A DNA stretch of 64,000 nt from positions 558,001-622,000 of the forward strand of contig NZ_UWOK01000001.1 in NCBI RefSeq assembly GCF_900573985.1, given 5' to 3'. The notes beneath the pieces are model-generated. The model was not told the origin of the DNA, did no database searches, and saw only the letters and a list, made by a program, of their open reading frames with translations. The DNA is from Campylobacter showae. GTDB taxonomy: Bacteria; Campylobacterota; Campylobacteria; Campylobacterales; Campylobacteraceae. Below are positions 53,801 through 62,296 of this stretch, in pieces; within the stretch, counting starts at the first letter, position 1; the number at the start of each line of letters is the position of its first letter. A program made the position numbers and the translations under genes.

Positions 53801-54461
53801 AAAAATTGACTTTAGCGGCTTAAAAAATGTAGAGAAAGGTACTATAACAAATACTGCAAGTAAAGTTATAGAGGACATAAAAGCTACCGACGGAGACGAT
53901 ACTATTACTCTAGCGGGCGATCAAAAAGCTGCAAAAATTTCAATCGATGCAGGCGAAGGCGAGAATACCATTAAGACAGGAACTTTCCTAACCCCAGGTC
54001 ATGCCGACGCAGATCCAAAAGGTCAAAATATAACCATCAAAAGCGGTTCAGGCAACGATACATTCGATGTTAGTGCTTCGGTTATAGGCGCAGGTTTTGA
54101 TAGTGCCAACGAGTCTCATACTAGACTTGTAACCATAGATAAGATAAATGTAGGCGATAAGATCAAATTTGCCGGCGGTACCACTGCTATAGAAAAAGTA
54201 ACTCTAAATGCCAACGGAAACGCACAAGATAACTTCGCTCTTGCGGCTAAACTTGGCGGATTCTTTGATGGTCCTACTAACAACCAAGCCGGTAAGATAT
54301 ATGCTTATTCATATCTAAATGATACGTATTTGGTATACAACGCTGCTGCAGGTGATACTGACTTTGGCGCAGGCGACACTATCGTCAAACTATCGGGCGT
54401 AAATATTGCTAACCTTAACACAACAGTTAATGCTGGTGAGGTTACTATTAACGCATTCTGA
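50745..54461 (+). CDS. S-layer/RTX-like protein, paralogue 6 (1238 aa)
   Basis: DUF4214-type N-domain (about 1-190; NILGKDYTQDPNGIDSWVLH, as in paralogue 5). The first 29 codons are identical at DNA level to paralogue 3. The beta-rich middle includes VKNDVNFTAKDV and VGTLDLKSAA strands resembling the repeats of paralogues 4 and 5. The acidic motif SGSGNDTFDV lies near 1100; then INVGDKIKFAGG, IYAYSYLNDTYLVYN and VTINAF at the end. No cysteine was seen. It is the outermost plus-strand paralogue, followed by a strong terminator and the convergent O-chain operon. Confidence 0.87.
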   Translation: MAVTQAQVAQLYVALFNRAPEGAGFNAWVAAGANKTQAQLAQLMLESPAALAYYGNTIDSDRGYIETIYKNILGKDYTQDPNGIDSWVLHLQLGHSRGETLVKLFEVATSDIAKAADPVAAKIFENKTAISAYMAEKIPNIQTDSSGNYDYGIFQEIIRTTTATNLDEQKAKIDALANATVHTLNNTAETLTGSAGVDIYSAVVSSFADKNTLGVEDKIDGGAGNDMLNVKIDDSFTGFTTGYAKNIEGLNLVNTSNSQRVFNADKVEGLQSVSTHGANGVRVTNLSNIVDLTVIDQKDSTEVGIAYNTDLVKGNNDAQNLILNNVGRVTPDTEADSHKNSLKVKFNGIETLNITTRENASYIKEVENKFITVKGEADLTISTKDKNPDAPFKDFVNSLDASALIGNLTADLTESAYYTSIKSGNGNDTIKVGKLESNSVSIDMGAGNDTLQIEKVDALKQIKLKGVDNIEIFDKNDNVSALDLTGQTDVKSLKVGQLDQTLVVTSSSITTVNLTDKVDAKAASAGNGHGILHINDKFVDTINYAIDNVTTPQDLIGKVRVSESKNLTVNLDKSVKTVNGNLTDNAASVIEAPKATTINVNVNMVENSGLSLRNIHELKTINLTNNNPKKFTFDIHEDARVKTLNIATLGALDVLNNGLKYISEINVKGLANMPVASLVELHNLGSIDSENGVKLNVNDLVTVYQGSSHVTALKVGDVTTKKTTNAGANFNFKNVTNDIEVNKFDVGGEITFVANKIGNIKIADEIKSKNSGATFDISDSRFNVEISSGNGIDVKNDVNFTAKDVTGKVSIANIKAENVNISLTNIKGQNETSAVGIGDINGNYVKNVNITLKDVLKDVKVGTLDLKSAAVIDGKIKVKESTSINIDAGNTKGIVDLGNTGPVSADSVTVDLSKTIGANKFASIVADTVVYKGSTQTPLSTDVNITMKQDINSKDFVANITTSAQADKLVVTAATKFSLVNGSERVDGNDLKTATISGDMGTDATDEYTFDDTNAEKLTKIDFSGLKNVEKGTITNTASKVIEDIKATDGDDTITLAGDQKAAKISIDAGEGENTIKTGTFLTPGHADADPKGQNITIKSGSGNDTFDVSASVIGAGFDSANESHTRLVTIDKINVGDKIKFAGGTTAIEKVTLNANGNAQDNFALAAKLGGFFDGPTNNQAGKIYAYSYLNDTYLVYNAAAGDTDFGAGDTIVKLSGVNIANLNTTVNAGEVTINAF

Positions 54462-54474
54462 TTTCTCCTTCTTT

Positions 54475-54509
54475 TCGGCAGGTTTTTACCTGCCGAACTC
54501 CTTTTTTTC
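54475..54509 (+). terminator. Terminator of S-layer paralogue 6
   Basis: TTCGGCAGGT-TTTT-ACCTGCCGAA is a perfect stem followed by CTCCTTTTTTT: a textbook intrinsic terminator ending the S-layer array. Confidence 0.85.
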
Positions 54510-54743
54510 ATAAAATTATTTTATATAAAAATCATTTTTAGCGATATATAATGTTTGCGATTGCGCATTGTCTTATTTTGTATTAAAAGCCTCAAATAAA
54601 GTCAGTAGAAAAAAGTAGTCAAAATGGGTGTTCCGGCCGCCTATGCGCGAATTCTGACCTTAGTGATTAAGATGTGAGCTTGCTTTAGCTATATAAAAAT
54701 TTAAATGTTATATTTTGGTCAAGGTATTGCAAGATGTATAGAT

Positions 54744-55601
54744 CTAAAGCATAGAGCGGAGTAGCTTTTCGATCTCTCCATTGCAAGGAACTATGCCATA
54801 GTTTTGTAGTTTTGCTGTATCGCAGACGAGTAGGGCGGGATCGTTTGCTCTGATAAATCGGGGATCGCTTTGCACCGCTATATCATGTCCGCTTAGGCAG
54901 CGTAAAATTTGTAAAATTTGCTCAATACTATAAGCCTTACCAGAGCCAATGTTAAAAATTTTATCGTTAGCTTCGAGTTTTAGTAGTTGCTCGTATATTC
55001 TCACAACATCGTTTATGTCGTTATATTCGCGCTTTGGCGTCAAATTTCCGAGTTTTATTGTATGAGCTTTATCTTTAAAATGTCGCACTATTTTTGGTAT
55101 GAGGAAATTTTCGCTTTGTCCAGCACCTGTGTAGTTAAATGGGCGCGCGATGATAAAAGGCAGTCCGCTTCTGGCTATCTGCTCCTCCATGAAAATTTTA
55201 CTTTCGGCATATATGCTTTGCGGATTTAGCGGAGAGTTTTCGCACATGGGCATATCTCCTCCGCCGTAGACGCTAGCCGAGCTTGCAAAGATCGCCTTTT
55301 CAAATTTAACGGAACCTAGAGCCTCTAGCAAATTTAGCGTGCCGATTTCATTTGCGTTTTTTATCTCGGCGGGATCGGCCATGGCAAAAGATACTGCTGC
55401 CAGGTGGATGATGTAGTCAAATTTTGCGCCAAAGGCGGCTTTTATGCTGTCTTTGTTAAGCAGATCAAGGCGCGTATGATTAGGCGCGCTAGGGCTCAGG
55501 GCGCTGCCTGAGACCTCGTAGCCGAGCGCACAAAGGTATCGCTCCAGATAGCGACCCGTAAAGCCCTCGATCCCCGTGATAAAAACTCGCTTAGAACTCA
55601 A
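54744..55601 (-). CDS. rmd: GDP-6-deoxy-4-keto-D-mannose reductase (Rmd-like SDR)
   Basis: A 285-residue short-chain dehydrogenase/reductase. The nucleotide-binding motif is [17 protein letters not shown] (about 7-23) and the catalytic set is SSASVYG (about 107-113) with YAESK (Tyr about 131, Lys about 135). Following gmd in an overlapping frame, it most likely reduces the Gmd product to GDP-D-rhamnose, as Rmd does in A-band LPS synthesis; GDP-6-deoxy-talose is the main alternative. It is the last gene of the minus-strand O-chain operon and starts 11 bases inside gmd. Confidence 0.75.
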   Translation of the reverse strand: MSSKRVFITGIEGFTGRYLERYLCALGYEVSGSALSPSAPNHTRLDLLNKDSIKAAFGAKFDYIIHLAAVSFAMADPAEIKNANEIGTLNLLEALGSVKFEKAIFASSASVYGGGDMPMCENSPLNPQSIYAESKIFMEEQIARSGLPFIIARPFNYTGAGQSENFLIPKIVRHFKDKAHTIKLGNLTPKREYNDINDVVRIYEQLLKLEANDKIFNIGSGKAYSIEQILQILRCLSGHDIAVQSDPRFIRANDPALLVCDTAKLQNYGIVPCNGEIEKLLRSML

Positions 55602-56622
55602 ATCCCGCCTCGATGCGCCTTAGATCGGATTTTATCATCATATCGCAAAGTCCCTTTAGATCAGTCTTTGCGCTCCAACCGAGCTTTTGCTTGGCTTTTG
55701 AGGCGTCGCCTATTAGCAGATCGACCTCCGCGGGTCTAAAAAATGCCGGATTTATCTTTACGATCACGTCGCCTTTGTCGTTTAGTCCGACTTCGTTTAT
55801 GCCTTCGCCCTCGAATTTTATTCCGATATCTAGCGCTTCAAAGCTAAGCTTTACAAAATCCCTAACCGTGGTCGTTACTCCGGTAGCTAGTACGAAAGTA
55901 TCGGGGGCCGGAGCTTGTAGCATTGCGTGCATACCTTCGACGTATTCTTTGGCATAGCCCCAGTCGCGCTTTGCGTCTAGGTTGCCTAGCTCCAAGGTCT
56001 TAGCCTTTTTTAGGGCGATTTTTGCGGCCGTATTCGTGATTTTTCTCGTGACGAACTCAAGCCCTCTTAGCGGACTTTCGTGATTAAATAAAATGCCGCT
56101 TGAGGCGAAAATACCATAGCTTTCTTGGTAATTTACCGTGATAAAATGCGCATAAAGCTTTGCCACTCCGTACGGCGAACGCGGATAAAAGGGCGTGGTT
56201 TCGCTTTGCGGGACGGCTTGGACTTTGCCAAACATCTCGGATGTGCTGGCTTGATAAAATTTGATGCTTTTATCGACCGTCTTTATCGCCTCTAGTATAT
56301 TTAGCGCGCCGATGCCCGTAGCGTTTGCGGTGTGAAACGGCTCTTTAAAACTAACGCCCACGAAGCTTTGAGCGGCTAGGTTGTAAATTTCCTCGGGTCT
56401 TAGTTCATTAACGGCGCTTAGGATGTTAAATGGGTCGGTTAGCTCAAACTCCACCAAATGAAAATTTGGCTCGTTTAAAAGGCCTAGCTCGTTTAATCGC
56501 CAAAAATTCGGGCTCACCGCTCGCCTGTATCCGCCGTAGACCTCGTATCCTAGATCGATCAGATATCTAGCCAGATACGCGCCGTCTTGGCCTCCGACGC
56601 CCGTGATTATAGCTTTTTTCAT
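55591..56622 (-). CDS. gmd: GDP-mannose 4,6-dehydratase
   Basis: Gmd converts GDP-D-mannose to GDP-4-keto-6-deoxy-D-mannose, the precursor of rhamnose, fucose, talose and perosamine. The 343-residue protein shows the NADP-binding [20 protein letters not shown] (about 5-24), [10 protein letters not shown] (about 126-135), YGVAKLYAH (Tyr-x-x-x-Lys, about 150-158) and [16 protein letters not shown] (about 179-194), all diagnostic of Gmd. Its start overlaps the stop of the large glycosyltransferase gene by one base. No fcl/wcaG (fucose) or per (perosamine) gene is in the window, which favours the Rmd branch. Confidence 0.93.
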   Translation of the reverse strand: MKKAIITGVGGQDGAYLARYLIDLGYEVYGGYRRAVSPNFWRLNELGLLNEPNFHLVEFELTDPFNILSAVNELRPEEIYNLAAQSFVGVSFKEPFHTANATGIGALNILEAIKTVDKSIKFYQASTSEMFGKVQAVPQSETTPFYPRSPYGVAKLYAHFITVNYQESYGIFASSGILFNHESPLRGLEFVTRKITNTAAKIALKKAKTLELGNLDAKRDWGYAKEYVEGMHAMLQAPAPDTFVLATGVTTTVRDFVKLSFEALDIGIKFEGEGINEVGLNDKGDVIVKINPAFFRPAEVDLLIGDASKAKQKLGWSAKTDLKGLCDMMIKSDLRRIEAGFEF

Positions 56623-59600
56623 TATTCTTCTCCGTTTTTTAAATGTCGCATAAAATTATGATCAGTATTTATGGCTTTAAAGATTCTTAAATAAAGACCG
56701 GCGATATTTTGCCAGCTGTTTTCTTCTAGCCATTTTATGCGCTTATCATAAATTTTACCATCTATTTCATTATTTTTTACTTTTTCTAGTTGTTCTAGGA
56801 TATCCTCGTCGCTAAAACCATCCGCCGCTATCGTGATATTTTGCATCTCGCTAAAGATTCTTGACGGCGTAACTATAACGTTTTTACAAAGACTTAGAGA
56901 GACTCTGGCTGCTGCGCTACTACCCTCGTCGGTCTGTCCGTACGGCAATACGATCGCATCGCAACAACTTAGTTTTTCGTTTACAGTTTCTATCGGTAAA
57001 AAGCTCGTATGCCACTCTATTTTTTCGCTCAAATTTAGCTTTTCGCAAATCTTGCGGCATCTTTGTAGCTCCGCCTCGCCGTCCGCGCTTGCGACCGGAC
57101 TGATTATCACTAGTTTTGCGTCTATATTTTGACTGAATTTCGCAAAAGCTTCTAGTAGCACAGGTAGGTTTTTATGCGCAAATAGCAGTCCTAAAAATCC
57201 TACCCTAAATTTGCCGTCCGCTTCTTTGCATTTGATTTGAGCGCTCGTTAAATTTTGCGTTCCGTGCGGCACTAGCGTGACGTTATCGGCAAGCCCGAGT
57301 AGTCTAAGCGTATTTAGATCGTCGATGCTGTGGACGAAAACTCGGTCGAATTCGTAAAGCGTATCGTGCCAGTTTTGCTGAGTTTGGTGCGGGTAGTTTA
57401 GGATTTGCTTAGTACTGTGAAGCGTGATAAAGCAAATTTTTCCCTGAGATTTTAGAGCGAGGACGTCTGATTTTAGCTTTTCGTCTATCTCGAAAAAGGT
57501 AAAATGATGTTGTAGCCAAATTATATTCGCATCCGTCTCAAGCCCCGATAGTAGCTTTTCGCGCTCTATTTCAAAGACTTTGATCTCGTCGTTTTCTTTA
57601 CTTAAATTTGAATCCTTGGCGCGCTTTTGCTCGCTCCAAGTATAAATTTGCAAATCTGCGCCCGCCCGCGCAAGCTCGTCCGTTAGGTATTTTGAGTATT
57701 CGGCTATACCACAAACGGCGTTATACGTCGAAAAATAGGCTATTTTTAGCCCTACTGGCTCGTTTTTAAAGGACTTTAGATGCGAGATGCTCGAGATAAA
57801 ATTTAGCGCGTTTTTCTCGCCAAACATCATTTCATCGACCTTCTGTTTTAGCGGTTCTATGTTTGGCGTGCGGTTTTGTAAAATTTGCTCGGCTACTTTG
57901 AGGATCTTTTCGCTTAGATCCTTGACGCTAGGCTCCGCCCAAAATGAATAATTTAGATTAAAATGCGTAACGGCCGGCGCAAATTTGTATCCGATAAACT
58001 CGCAGCTATCGTCCAGAAACTCGCACTGGCCGCTATAGTCGGTGGAGATAACCGGCTTTTTGTAGTGTACGCCTTCGATCGCGGGCATATTTAGTCCCTC
58101 GCCGCGCGTCGGTAGTACGACGATATCGCACTGCTCGTAGAGGTTCGCCACGTCAAGCGCGGTTAAATCTTCGTTTAGTATGACGCGGATTTTGCTTCTG
58201 TATTTTTTATCGACTAAAAGCTCGATTTGCTCGGTTACGCTGTTGTGCGGATTAGGGAAGCTTTTTATCGTTAGGCTTAGCTCAAATTTAGCTTTTTTGC
58301 AAGCTTCGTTAAAGGCTCGTAGTAGCACGTCGGCACCCTTTCTAGGTAGGCACGACGAGATGTGAAAGAGCTTTATCTCGCGCTTTTGTTCGCTATTTTC
58401 TTGCAAAACGCTTGGCTCGGGCGGCATTTTTAGCGGGATGTCGGCTACTTTTACGGGCGTATAGCAGCCGTTATCTATTAGGATTTTTTTGATAAAAAAC
58501 GTCGAAACTAAAATGCCTCTATACTTGGCGTTTAAAATTTCGATCGTCCTAGGCGGGATACGCGACTCCTCCCAGAAAAATACCGCGATCTCAAAGCCGT
58601 AGCCTTCGCGCACGTCTTCGATTAGCGGGTAGTGGTGGTAGATCGCGACCTTGTCGTCGCTTCTGATTGCGGGTGCGTTTTTATCCGGCACTATGCTTCT
58701 TAGAGTTTCATACTCGTCTTTGGTTATCGCGATGTCTTCGATTTTATCGAAATAGTTTGCGTGATAGCAGATAACAAAGACGTTTTTTACTTTGTTTAGT
58801 AGTCTAAATATGATGTTTCTGTTTATCGCGGCTAGACTGTAGTGTCCGCTGATATTGCCGATTACCGTTAGCTCGCTAAAGTTTTCGTTAAATTTGAGAT
58901 TTTTTAGCTCCAAATTTTGCTCGTACTCTTTTGAGTGCTTTAGTTCAAAAACGTTCGGCTCGAAAACGCCCTCTTGCGAGACGTAGATATCGTCCCTTAT
59001 TTGCCCTTTGAGGCTAAAGATTCTCGCCCTAAGAGCCGGGAATTTATTTAAAAATATCTTGAGATTCTTTTTAAATTTAGGATTGTTATTTGCCGTCTTT
59101 TCGGTTAAATTTATACCGAATTTGAGTGCTTTTTTGAGATTATCTTTAGCTAAATTTTTACAAAATCTCAAAAACTTATATACCCAAATAAGCGGCTTTG
59201 CGACCCTTTTAAATTTGGCGACGAAAATTTTAAGATGCTCGATATCGTTTTTGATAACGGGAGCCTCGTTTTCTAGGACGTAGACTTTGTGGTTTAGCGC
59301 GAGATATTTGCCGAGTAGATTTTCTAGATCTTCGTGTAGGCGCGCATTTTCGTTTTGCAAATTTGCGATTTGATTTTTGCTTTCCATCAGCTCAAGCGAG
59401 CTTTTCCAAAGAGCCTCTTTTGTCTCCAAAGACTCCTTCCAAACATCGTTTTTTAGCTCGAGCATCTGAGTTTTATTTTCAAACGCCCCTACGTCGAACC
59501 TATCGGCTAACTCTTCAAAACTATAGCCGCTTTTAGCCGCGCTCAAAAACGCCTCGCGGGTTTTTTCGTCGCCGTTTTTAAGCCCCAAAACTGCGTAATC

Positions 59601-60227
59601 AAGCCCGACGCTGCTTAAAACGTCTCTTAACGTGACGTTTTGATTTTGCAAATCCTCGCTAAAGCTCAAATTTGAGTTTAGTCTCATCATAAAAGTATCG
59701 CTAAAGCCTTCAAATTTGCACAGATACTCAAGTAACATCGGTGGGATAGGCTTTACGTGCGTAACGTCTAAATAGAAAGTTAGCGTAGCGACGCGTAAAT
59801 TTTCAGGATTTGGCGTTTCAAGTATCAAGATACCGCCGTCTTTTAGAACTCGGCGCGCTTGCTTTATTAGCTCGCAAAGCTCGCTAAACTCTAAATGCTC
59901 CACAAGCTGAAATGCGCTAACAAGCGCAAGACTTGAGTTTTCTAGCTCGCTTAAAAACTCTATCGCTCCTTGTTTTTTGGCCTCAAGATCGTTTTTCTCG
60001 CACTCTTTTATCATCTCCTCGCTAACGTCGCAACCGCGCGCGATAAAGCCGTTTTGTTTTAAAATTTCAAGCCACTCGCCTCTGCCGCAGCCTAGATCGA
60101 CCGCCGCCGGCTTTTCGTTATTTTGCTTTAAAATTTGCAAAAACGGCTCATAAGCAAGCAGGCGTTTTTTGATCTCGCTCTTATCTCCCCTAAATTTATC
60201 CTCGAAACTTTTATAAAATTTATCCAT
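56622..60227 (-). CDS. Methyltransferase / coiled-coil / double glycosyltransferase for O-chain
   Basis: A 1201-residue multidomain protein. Residues about 1-230 form a class I SAM-methyltransferase ([19 protein letters not shown], about 42-60, then [11 protein letters not shown]). About 250-330 is coiled coil ([20 protein letters not shown]). About 410-800 is a GT4-type glycosyltransferase ([17 protein letters not shown] with the E-x7-E pair), and about 825-1195 a second GT-B unit ([19 protein letters not shown]). It sits in an ABC-export operon and overlaps wzt. The layout recalls O-chain enzymes that elongate and then cap the polymer by methylation, with the coiled coil possibly setting length as in WbdD; that parallel is inference. 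Confidence 0.8.
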   Translation of the reverse strand: MDKFYKSFEDKFRGDKSEIKKRLLAYEPFLQILKQNNEKPAAVDLGCGRGEWLEILKQNGFIARGCDVSEEMIKECEKNDLEAKKQGAIEFLSELENSSLALVSAFQLVEHLEFSELCELIKQARRVLKDGGILILETPNPENLRVATLTFYLDVTHVKPIPPMLLEYLCKFEGFSDTFMMRLNSNLSFSEDLQNQNVTLRDVLSSVGLDYAVLGLKNGDEKTREAFLSAAKSGYSFEELADRFDVGAFENKTQMLELKNDVWKESLETKEALWKSSLELMESKNQIANLQNENARLHEDLENLLGKYLALNHKVYVLENEAPVIKNDIEHLKIFVAKFKRVAKPLIWVYKFLRFCKNLAKDNLKKALKFGINLTEKTANNNPKFKKNLKIFLNKFPALRARIFSLKGQIRDDIYVSQEGVFEPNVFELKHSKEYEQNLELKNLKFNENFSELTVIGNISGHYSLAAINRNIIFRLLNKVKNVFVICYHANYFDKIEDIAITKDEYETLRSIVPDKNAPAIRSDDKVAIYHHYPLIEDVREGYGFEIAVFFWEESRIPPRTIEILNAKYRGILVSTFFIKKILIDNGCYTPVKVADIPLKMPPEPSVLQENSEQKREIKLFHISSCLPRKGADVLLRAFNEACKKAKFELSLTIKSFPNPHNSVTEQIELLVDKKYRSKIRVILNEDLTALDVANLYEQCDIVVLPTRGEGLNMPAIEGVHYKKPVISTDYSGQCEFLDDSCEFIGYKFAPAVTHFNLNYSFWAEPSVKDLSEKILKVAEQILQNRTPNIEPLKQKVDEMMFGEKNALNFISSISHLKSFKNEPVGLKIAYFSTYNAVCGIAEYSKYLTDELARAGADLQIYTWSEQKRAKDSNLSKENDEIKVFEIEREKLLSGLETDANIIWLQHHFTFFEIDEKLKSDVLALKSQGKICFITLHSTKQILNYPHQTQQNWHDTLYEFDRVFVHSIDDLNTLRLLGLADNVTLVPHGTQNLTSAQIKCKEADGKFRVGFLGLLFAHKNLPVLLEAFAKFSQNIDAKLVIISPVASADGEAELQRCRKICEKLNLSEKIEWHTSFLPIETVNEKLSCCDAIVLPYGQTDEGSSAAARVSLSLCKNVIVTPSRIFSEMQNITIAADGFSDEDILEQLEKVKNNEIDGKIYDKRIKWLEENSWQNIAGLYLRIFKAINTDHNFMRHLKNGEE

Positions 60228-61443
60228 TTATTCTCTTTACTTCTAAACTCGGTTCAAGATACGCAAGACCGACAAAATCGGGCTTGCTAAAATTTACGAC
60301 GTTAAAAATGATTGCGTTGTCGCGCCATTCGTAGTTGTTTTGCAGGTGGTTGTCGCTATCGTGCAGCGCTATCGTTACGGAAAACGATCCGACGCCCAAA
60401 TTTGCGTCAAATTCAAAACTAAAGTCGTACTCCTCGCCTTTTTTGAGATTTTTTAAAGCTTGCTTTAGGTGGTAAGTGTTTGTGCCGTAGACGACCTGCG
60501 AGAAGCGATTTTTGATCTGATAGCCCAGTACTAGCGAGAGCAAATTTTCGTTTGCTTGCACCGTTACTTTTAGTTTGATTTTTTTGCCGACTTCTAAATT
60601 TTGTATCTTTTTGCCTGCGGCGTCTAAAATTTCAACGTTTTTTATGCAGGCTTTTTTGTTGCCGGATACGGTTGCGATTTTGCCGTTTTCTAGGGCTACT
60701 TGCGAGATTTGTACGTCTTGTTTTTTTGAGATTAGGGCGTTGTAATAATCAAGTACGGCTTCAGGCTCGCCGTCTTTTAAAATTTGCCCTTTTTCTAGCA
60801 AGATTACTCGGTCGCAGATCGATTTTATCGCACCGCTATCGTGCGAAACTATGATGAGCGTAGTGCCTAGGCTTTTAAATTCTTTTATCTTATCAAAGCT
60901 TTTATGCTGGAAATACACATCGCCTACCGATAGCGCTTCGTCGATGATGAGTATATCTGGGCGGTTTGCCGTGACGACCGAAAAAGCAAGGCGCATCTGC
61001 ATGCCGCTGCTGTAAATTCGCACTGGATAATCAAAATACTCGCCTATCTCGGCAAAGTCTTCGATATAGGCTATTATTTCGTCGATTTGCTCTTTCGAGT
61101 ATCCCATGAGAGAGCAGGACTGGTAGGCATTCTGCCTGCCGGTTAGATCGCCGTGAAAGCCCATGCCTAGCTCTAATATGGACGAAATTTTAGCCCCGCT
61201 CGTTACGCGGCCGCTTGAGGGCTTTAGCGTGTGCGATATGATTTTTAAAAGTGTGCTCTTGCCCGCTCCGTTTTGACCGATTAGCCCGACTACCTCGCCG
61301 GCTCCCACGTCAAAGCTTACGTCTTTTAGCACGGTTTTTACGTTTTTTTCTTCTTTATTTTTGCTAAACCACGAGGCAAATCGCTTAAAGTTGCTCTCGT
61401 AATCCAAGTAAGTTTTACAGATATTTTGAACCGATAAAATCAT
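60220..61443 (-). CDS. wzt: O-antigen ABC transporter ATPase (Wzt) with C-terminal substrate-binding domain
   Basis: A 407-residue ATPase powering polysaccharide export. The nucleotide-binding domain (about 1-240) has Walker A GQNGAGKSTLL (about 57-67), signature YSSGMQMRLAF and Walker B ILIIDEALSVGD. After about residue 250 comes a beta-sandwich extension ending in VVNFSKPDFVGLAYLEPSLE. In the well-studied Wzt proteins of E. coli O9a this extension recognises the modified end of the finished chain. It overlaps wzm by four bases and the following gene by eight. Confidence 0.92.
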   Translation of the reverse strand: MILSVQNICKTYLDYESNFKRFASWFSKNKEEKNVKTVLKDVSFDVGAGEVVGLIGQNGAGKSTLLKIISHTLKPSSGRVTSGAKISSILELGMGFHGDLTGRQNAYQSCSLMGYSKEQIDEIIAYIEDFAEIGEYFDYPVRIYSSGMQMRLAFSVVTANRPDILIIDEALSVGDVYFQHKSFDKIKEFKSLGTTLIIVSHDSGAIKSICDRVILLEKGQILKDGEPEAVLDYYNALISKKQDVQISQVALENGKIATVSGNKKACIKNVEILDAAGKKIQNLEVGKKIKLKVTVQANENLLSLVLGYQIKNRFSQVVYGTNTYHLKQALKNLKKGEEYDFSFEFDANLGVGSFSVTIALHDSDNHLQNNYEWRDNAIIFNVVNFSKPDFVGLAYLEPSLEVKRING

Positions 61444-62225
61444 AAAACGTCCGCCATCTCTTCTTCGGCTCGTTTATAAACGAAAAACGCAGCTCCAAGG
61501 CTTGCCGCGCCGATAATAATCGGATAAATCAAAAGCGAAAAATCCGGCGTCTTATCGTAGATCAAAATATCGTGATAGCCGCTAACGACGCCCACAAGCG
61601 GATTTATGTAGATAAGCTCTTGCAAATTTGACGGTAAAATGCTCGTCATATAAACGATGGGCGTTAGCCAAAATAAAAACTGCAAGACGATAGCGATGAT
61701 CTGGCCTACGTCGCGCATAAAGACGTTTATCACGCCGAAAAACAGCCCAAAACCTACGGCTAACATCATAGTAATGACGGATAAAATCGGCAAAAAGATC
61801 AAATTTACGCCGGCAAAATGTCCCAAAAAAGCAAATACGACTGCTATTGCGGCGAATAAAATGAGATTATTTATCACTGAGCTTAAAACTACGGTAGCCG
61901 GAAGGACGATTTTGGGAAAAGACATTTTTTTGATTATGTTGGCGTTATCGGTAAAAATTCCGATGCAGCGCGAAAAAATCTCGCTAAAAAGCATCCAGCA
62001 AAGCATCCCGCTCATTAGATAGATCGCGTATGCGTATTTGTTATCGATGCCGGGCAGCTTGGCCGAGAGTACTGAGGAGAGTATGGTCGCGTAGATGAGC
62101 ACCTGGGCTAGCGGATGCAGTATCGCCCACGCTACGCCCAGTTTACTTTTTGCAAATTTGGTTATAAACTCGTTTTTGACCGAATTTACGATAAAAAACC
62201 TATACGTATAAATATTTGAAAACAA
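61440..62225 (-). CDS. wzm: O-antigen ABC transporter permease (Wzm)
   Basis: A 261-residue ABC-2-type permease with six predicted helices. N-terminal SKLGVAWAILHPLAQVLIYA and C-terminal FWLTPIVYMTSILP with INPLVGVVSGYHDIL are characteristic of Wzm/KpsM-like exporters. The start is a TTG at 62225 with GGACGA about eight bases upstream; no ATG fits. It is the first gene of the coupled five-gene operon wzm-wzt-MT/GT-gmd-rmd. It moves lipid-linked O-chain across the inner membrane together with Wzt. Confidence 0.9.
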   Translation of the reverse strand: MFSNIYTYRFFIVNSVKNEFITKFAKSKLGVAWAILHPLAQVLIYATILSSVLSAKLPGIDNKYAYAIYLMSGMLCWMLFSEIFSRCIGIFTDNANIIKKMSFPKIVLPATVVLSSVINNLILFAAIAVVFAFLGHFAGVNLIFLPILSVITMMLAVGFGLFFGVINVFMRDVGQIIAIVLQFLFWLTPIVYMTSILPSNLQELIYINPLVGVVSGYHDILIYDKTPDFSLLIYPIIIGAASLGAAFFVYKRAEEEMADVL

Positions 62226-62296
62226 TCTTTCGTCCGATTTAGCTAAATTTGCGTGATTTTATCAAATAAAGGCTAAAAATAAAGAAAAATCGAAAT

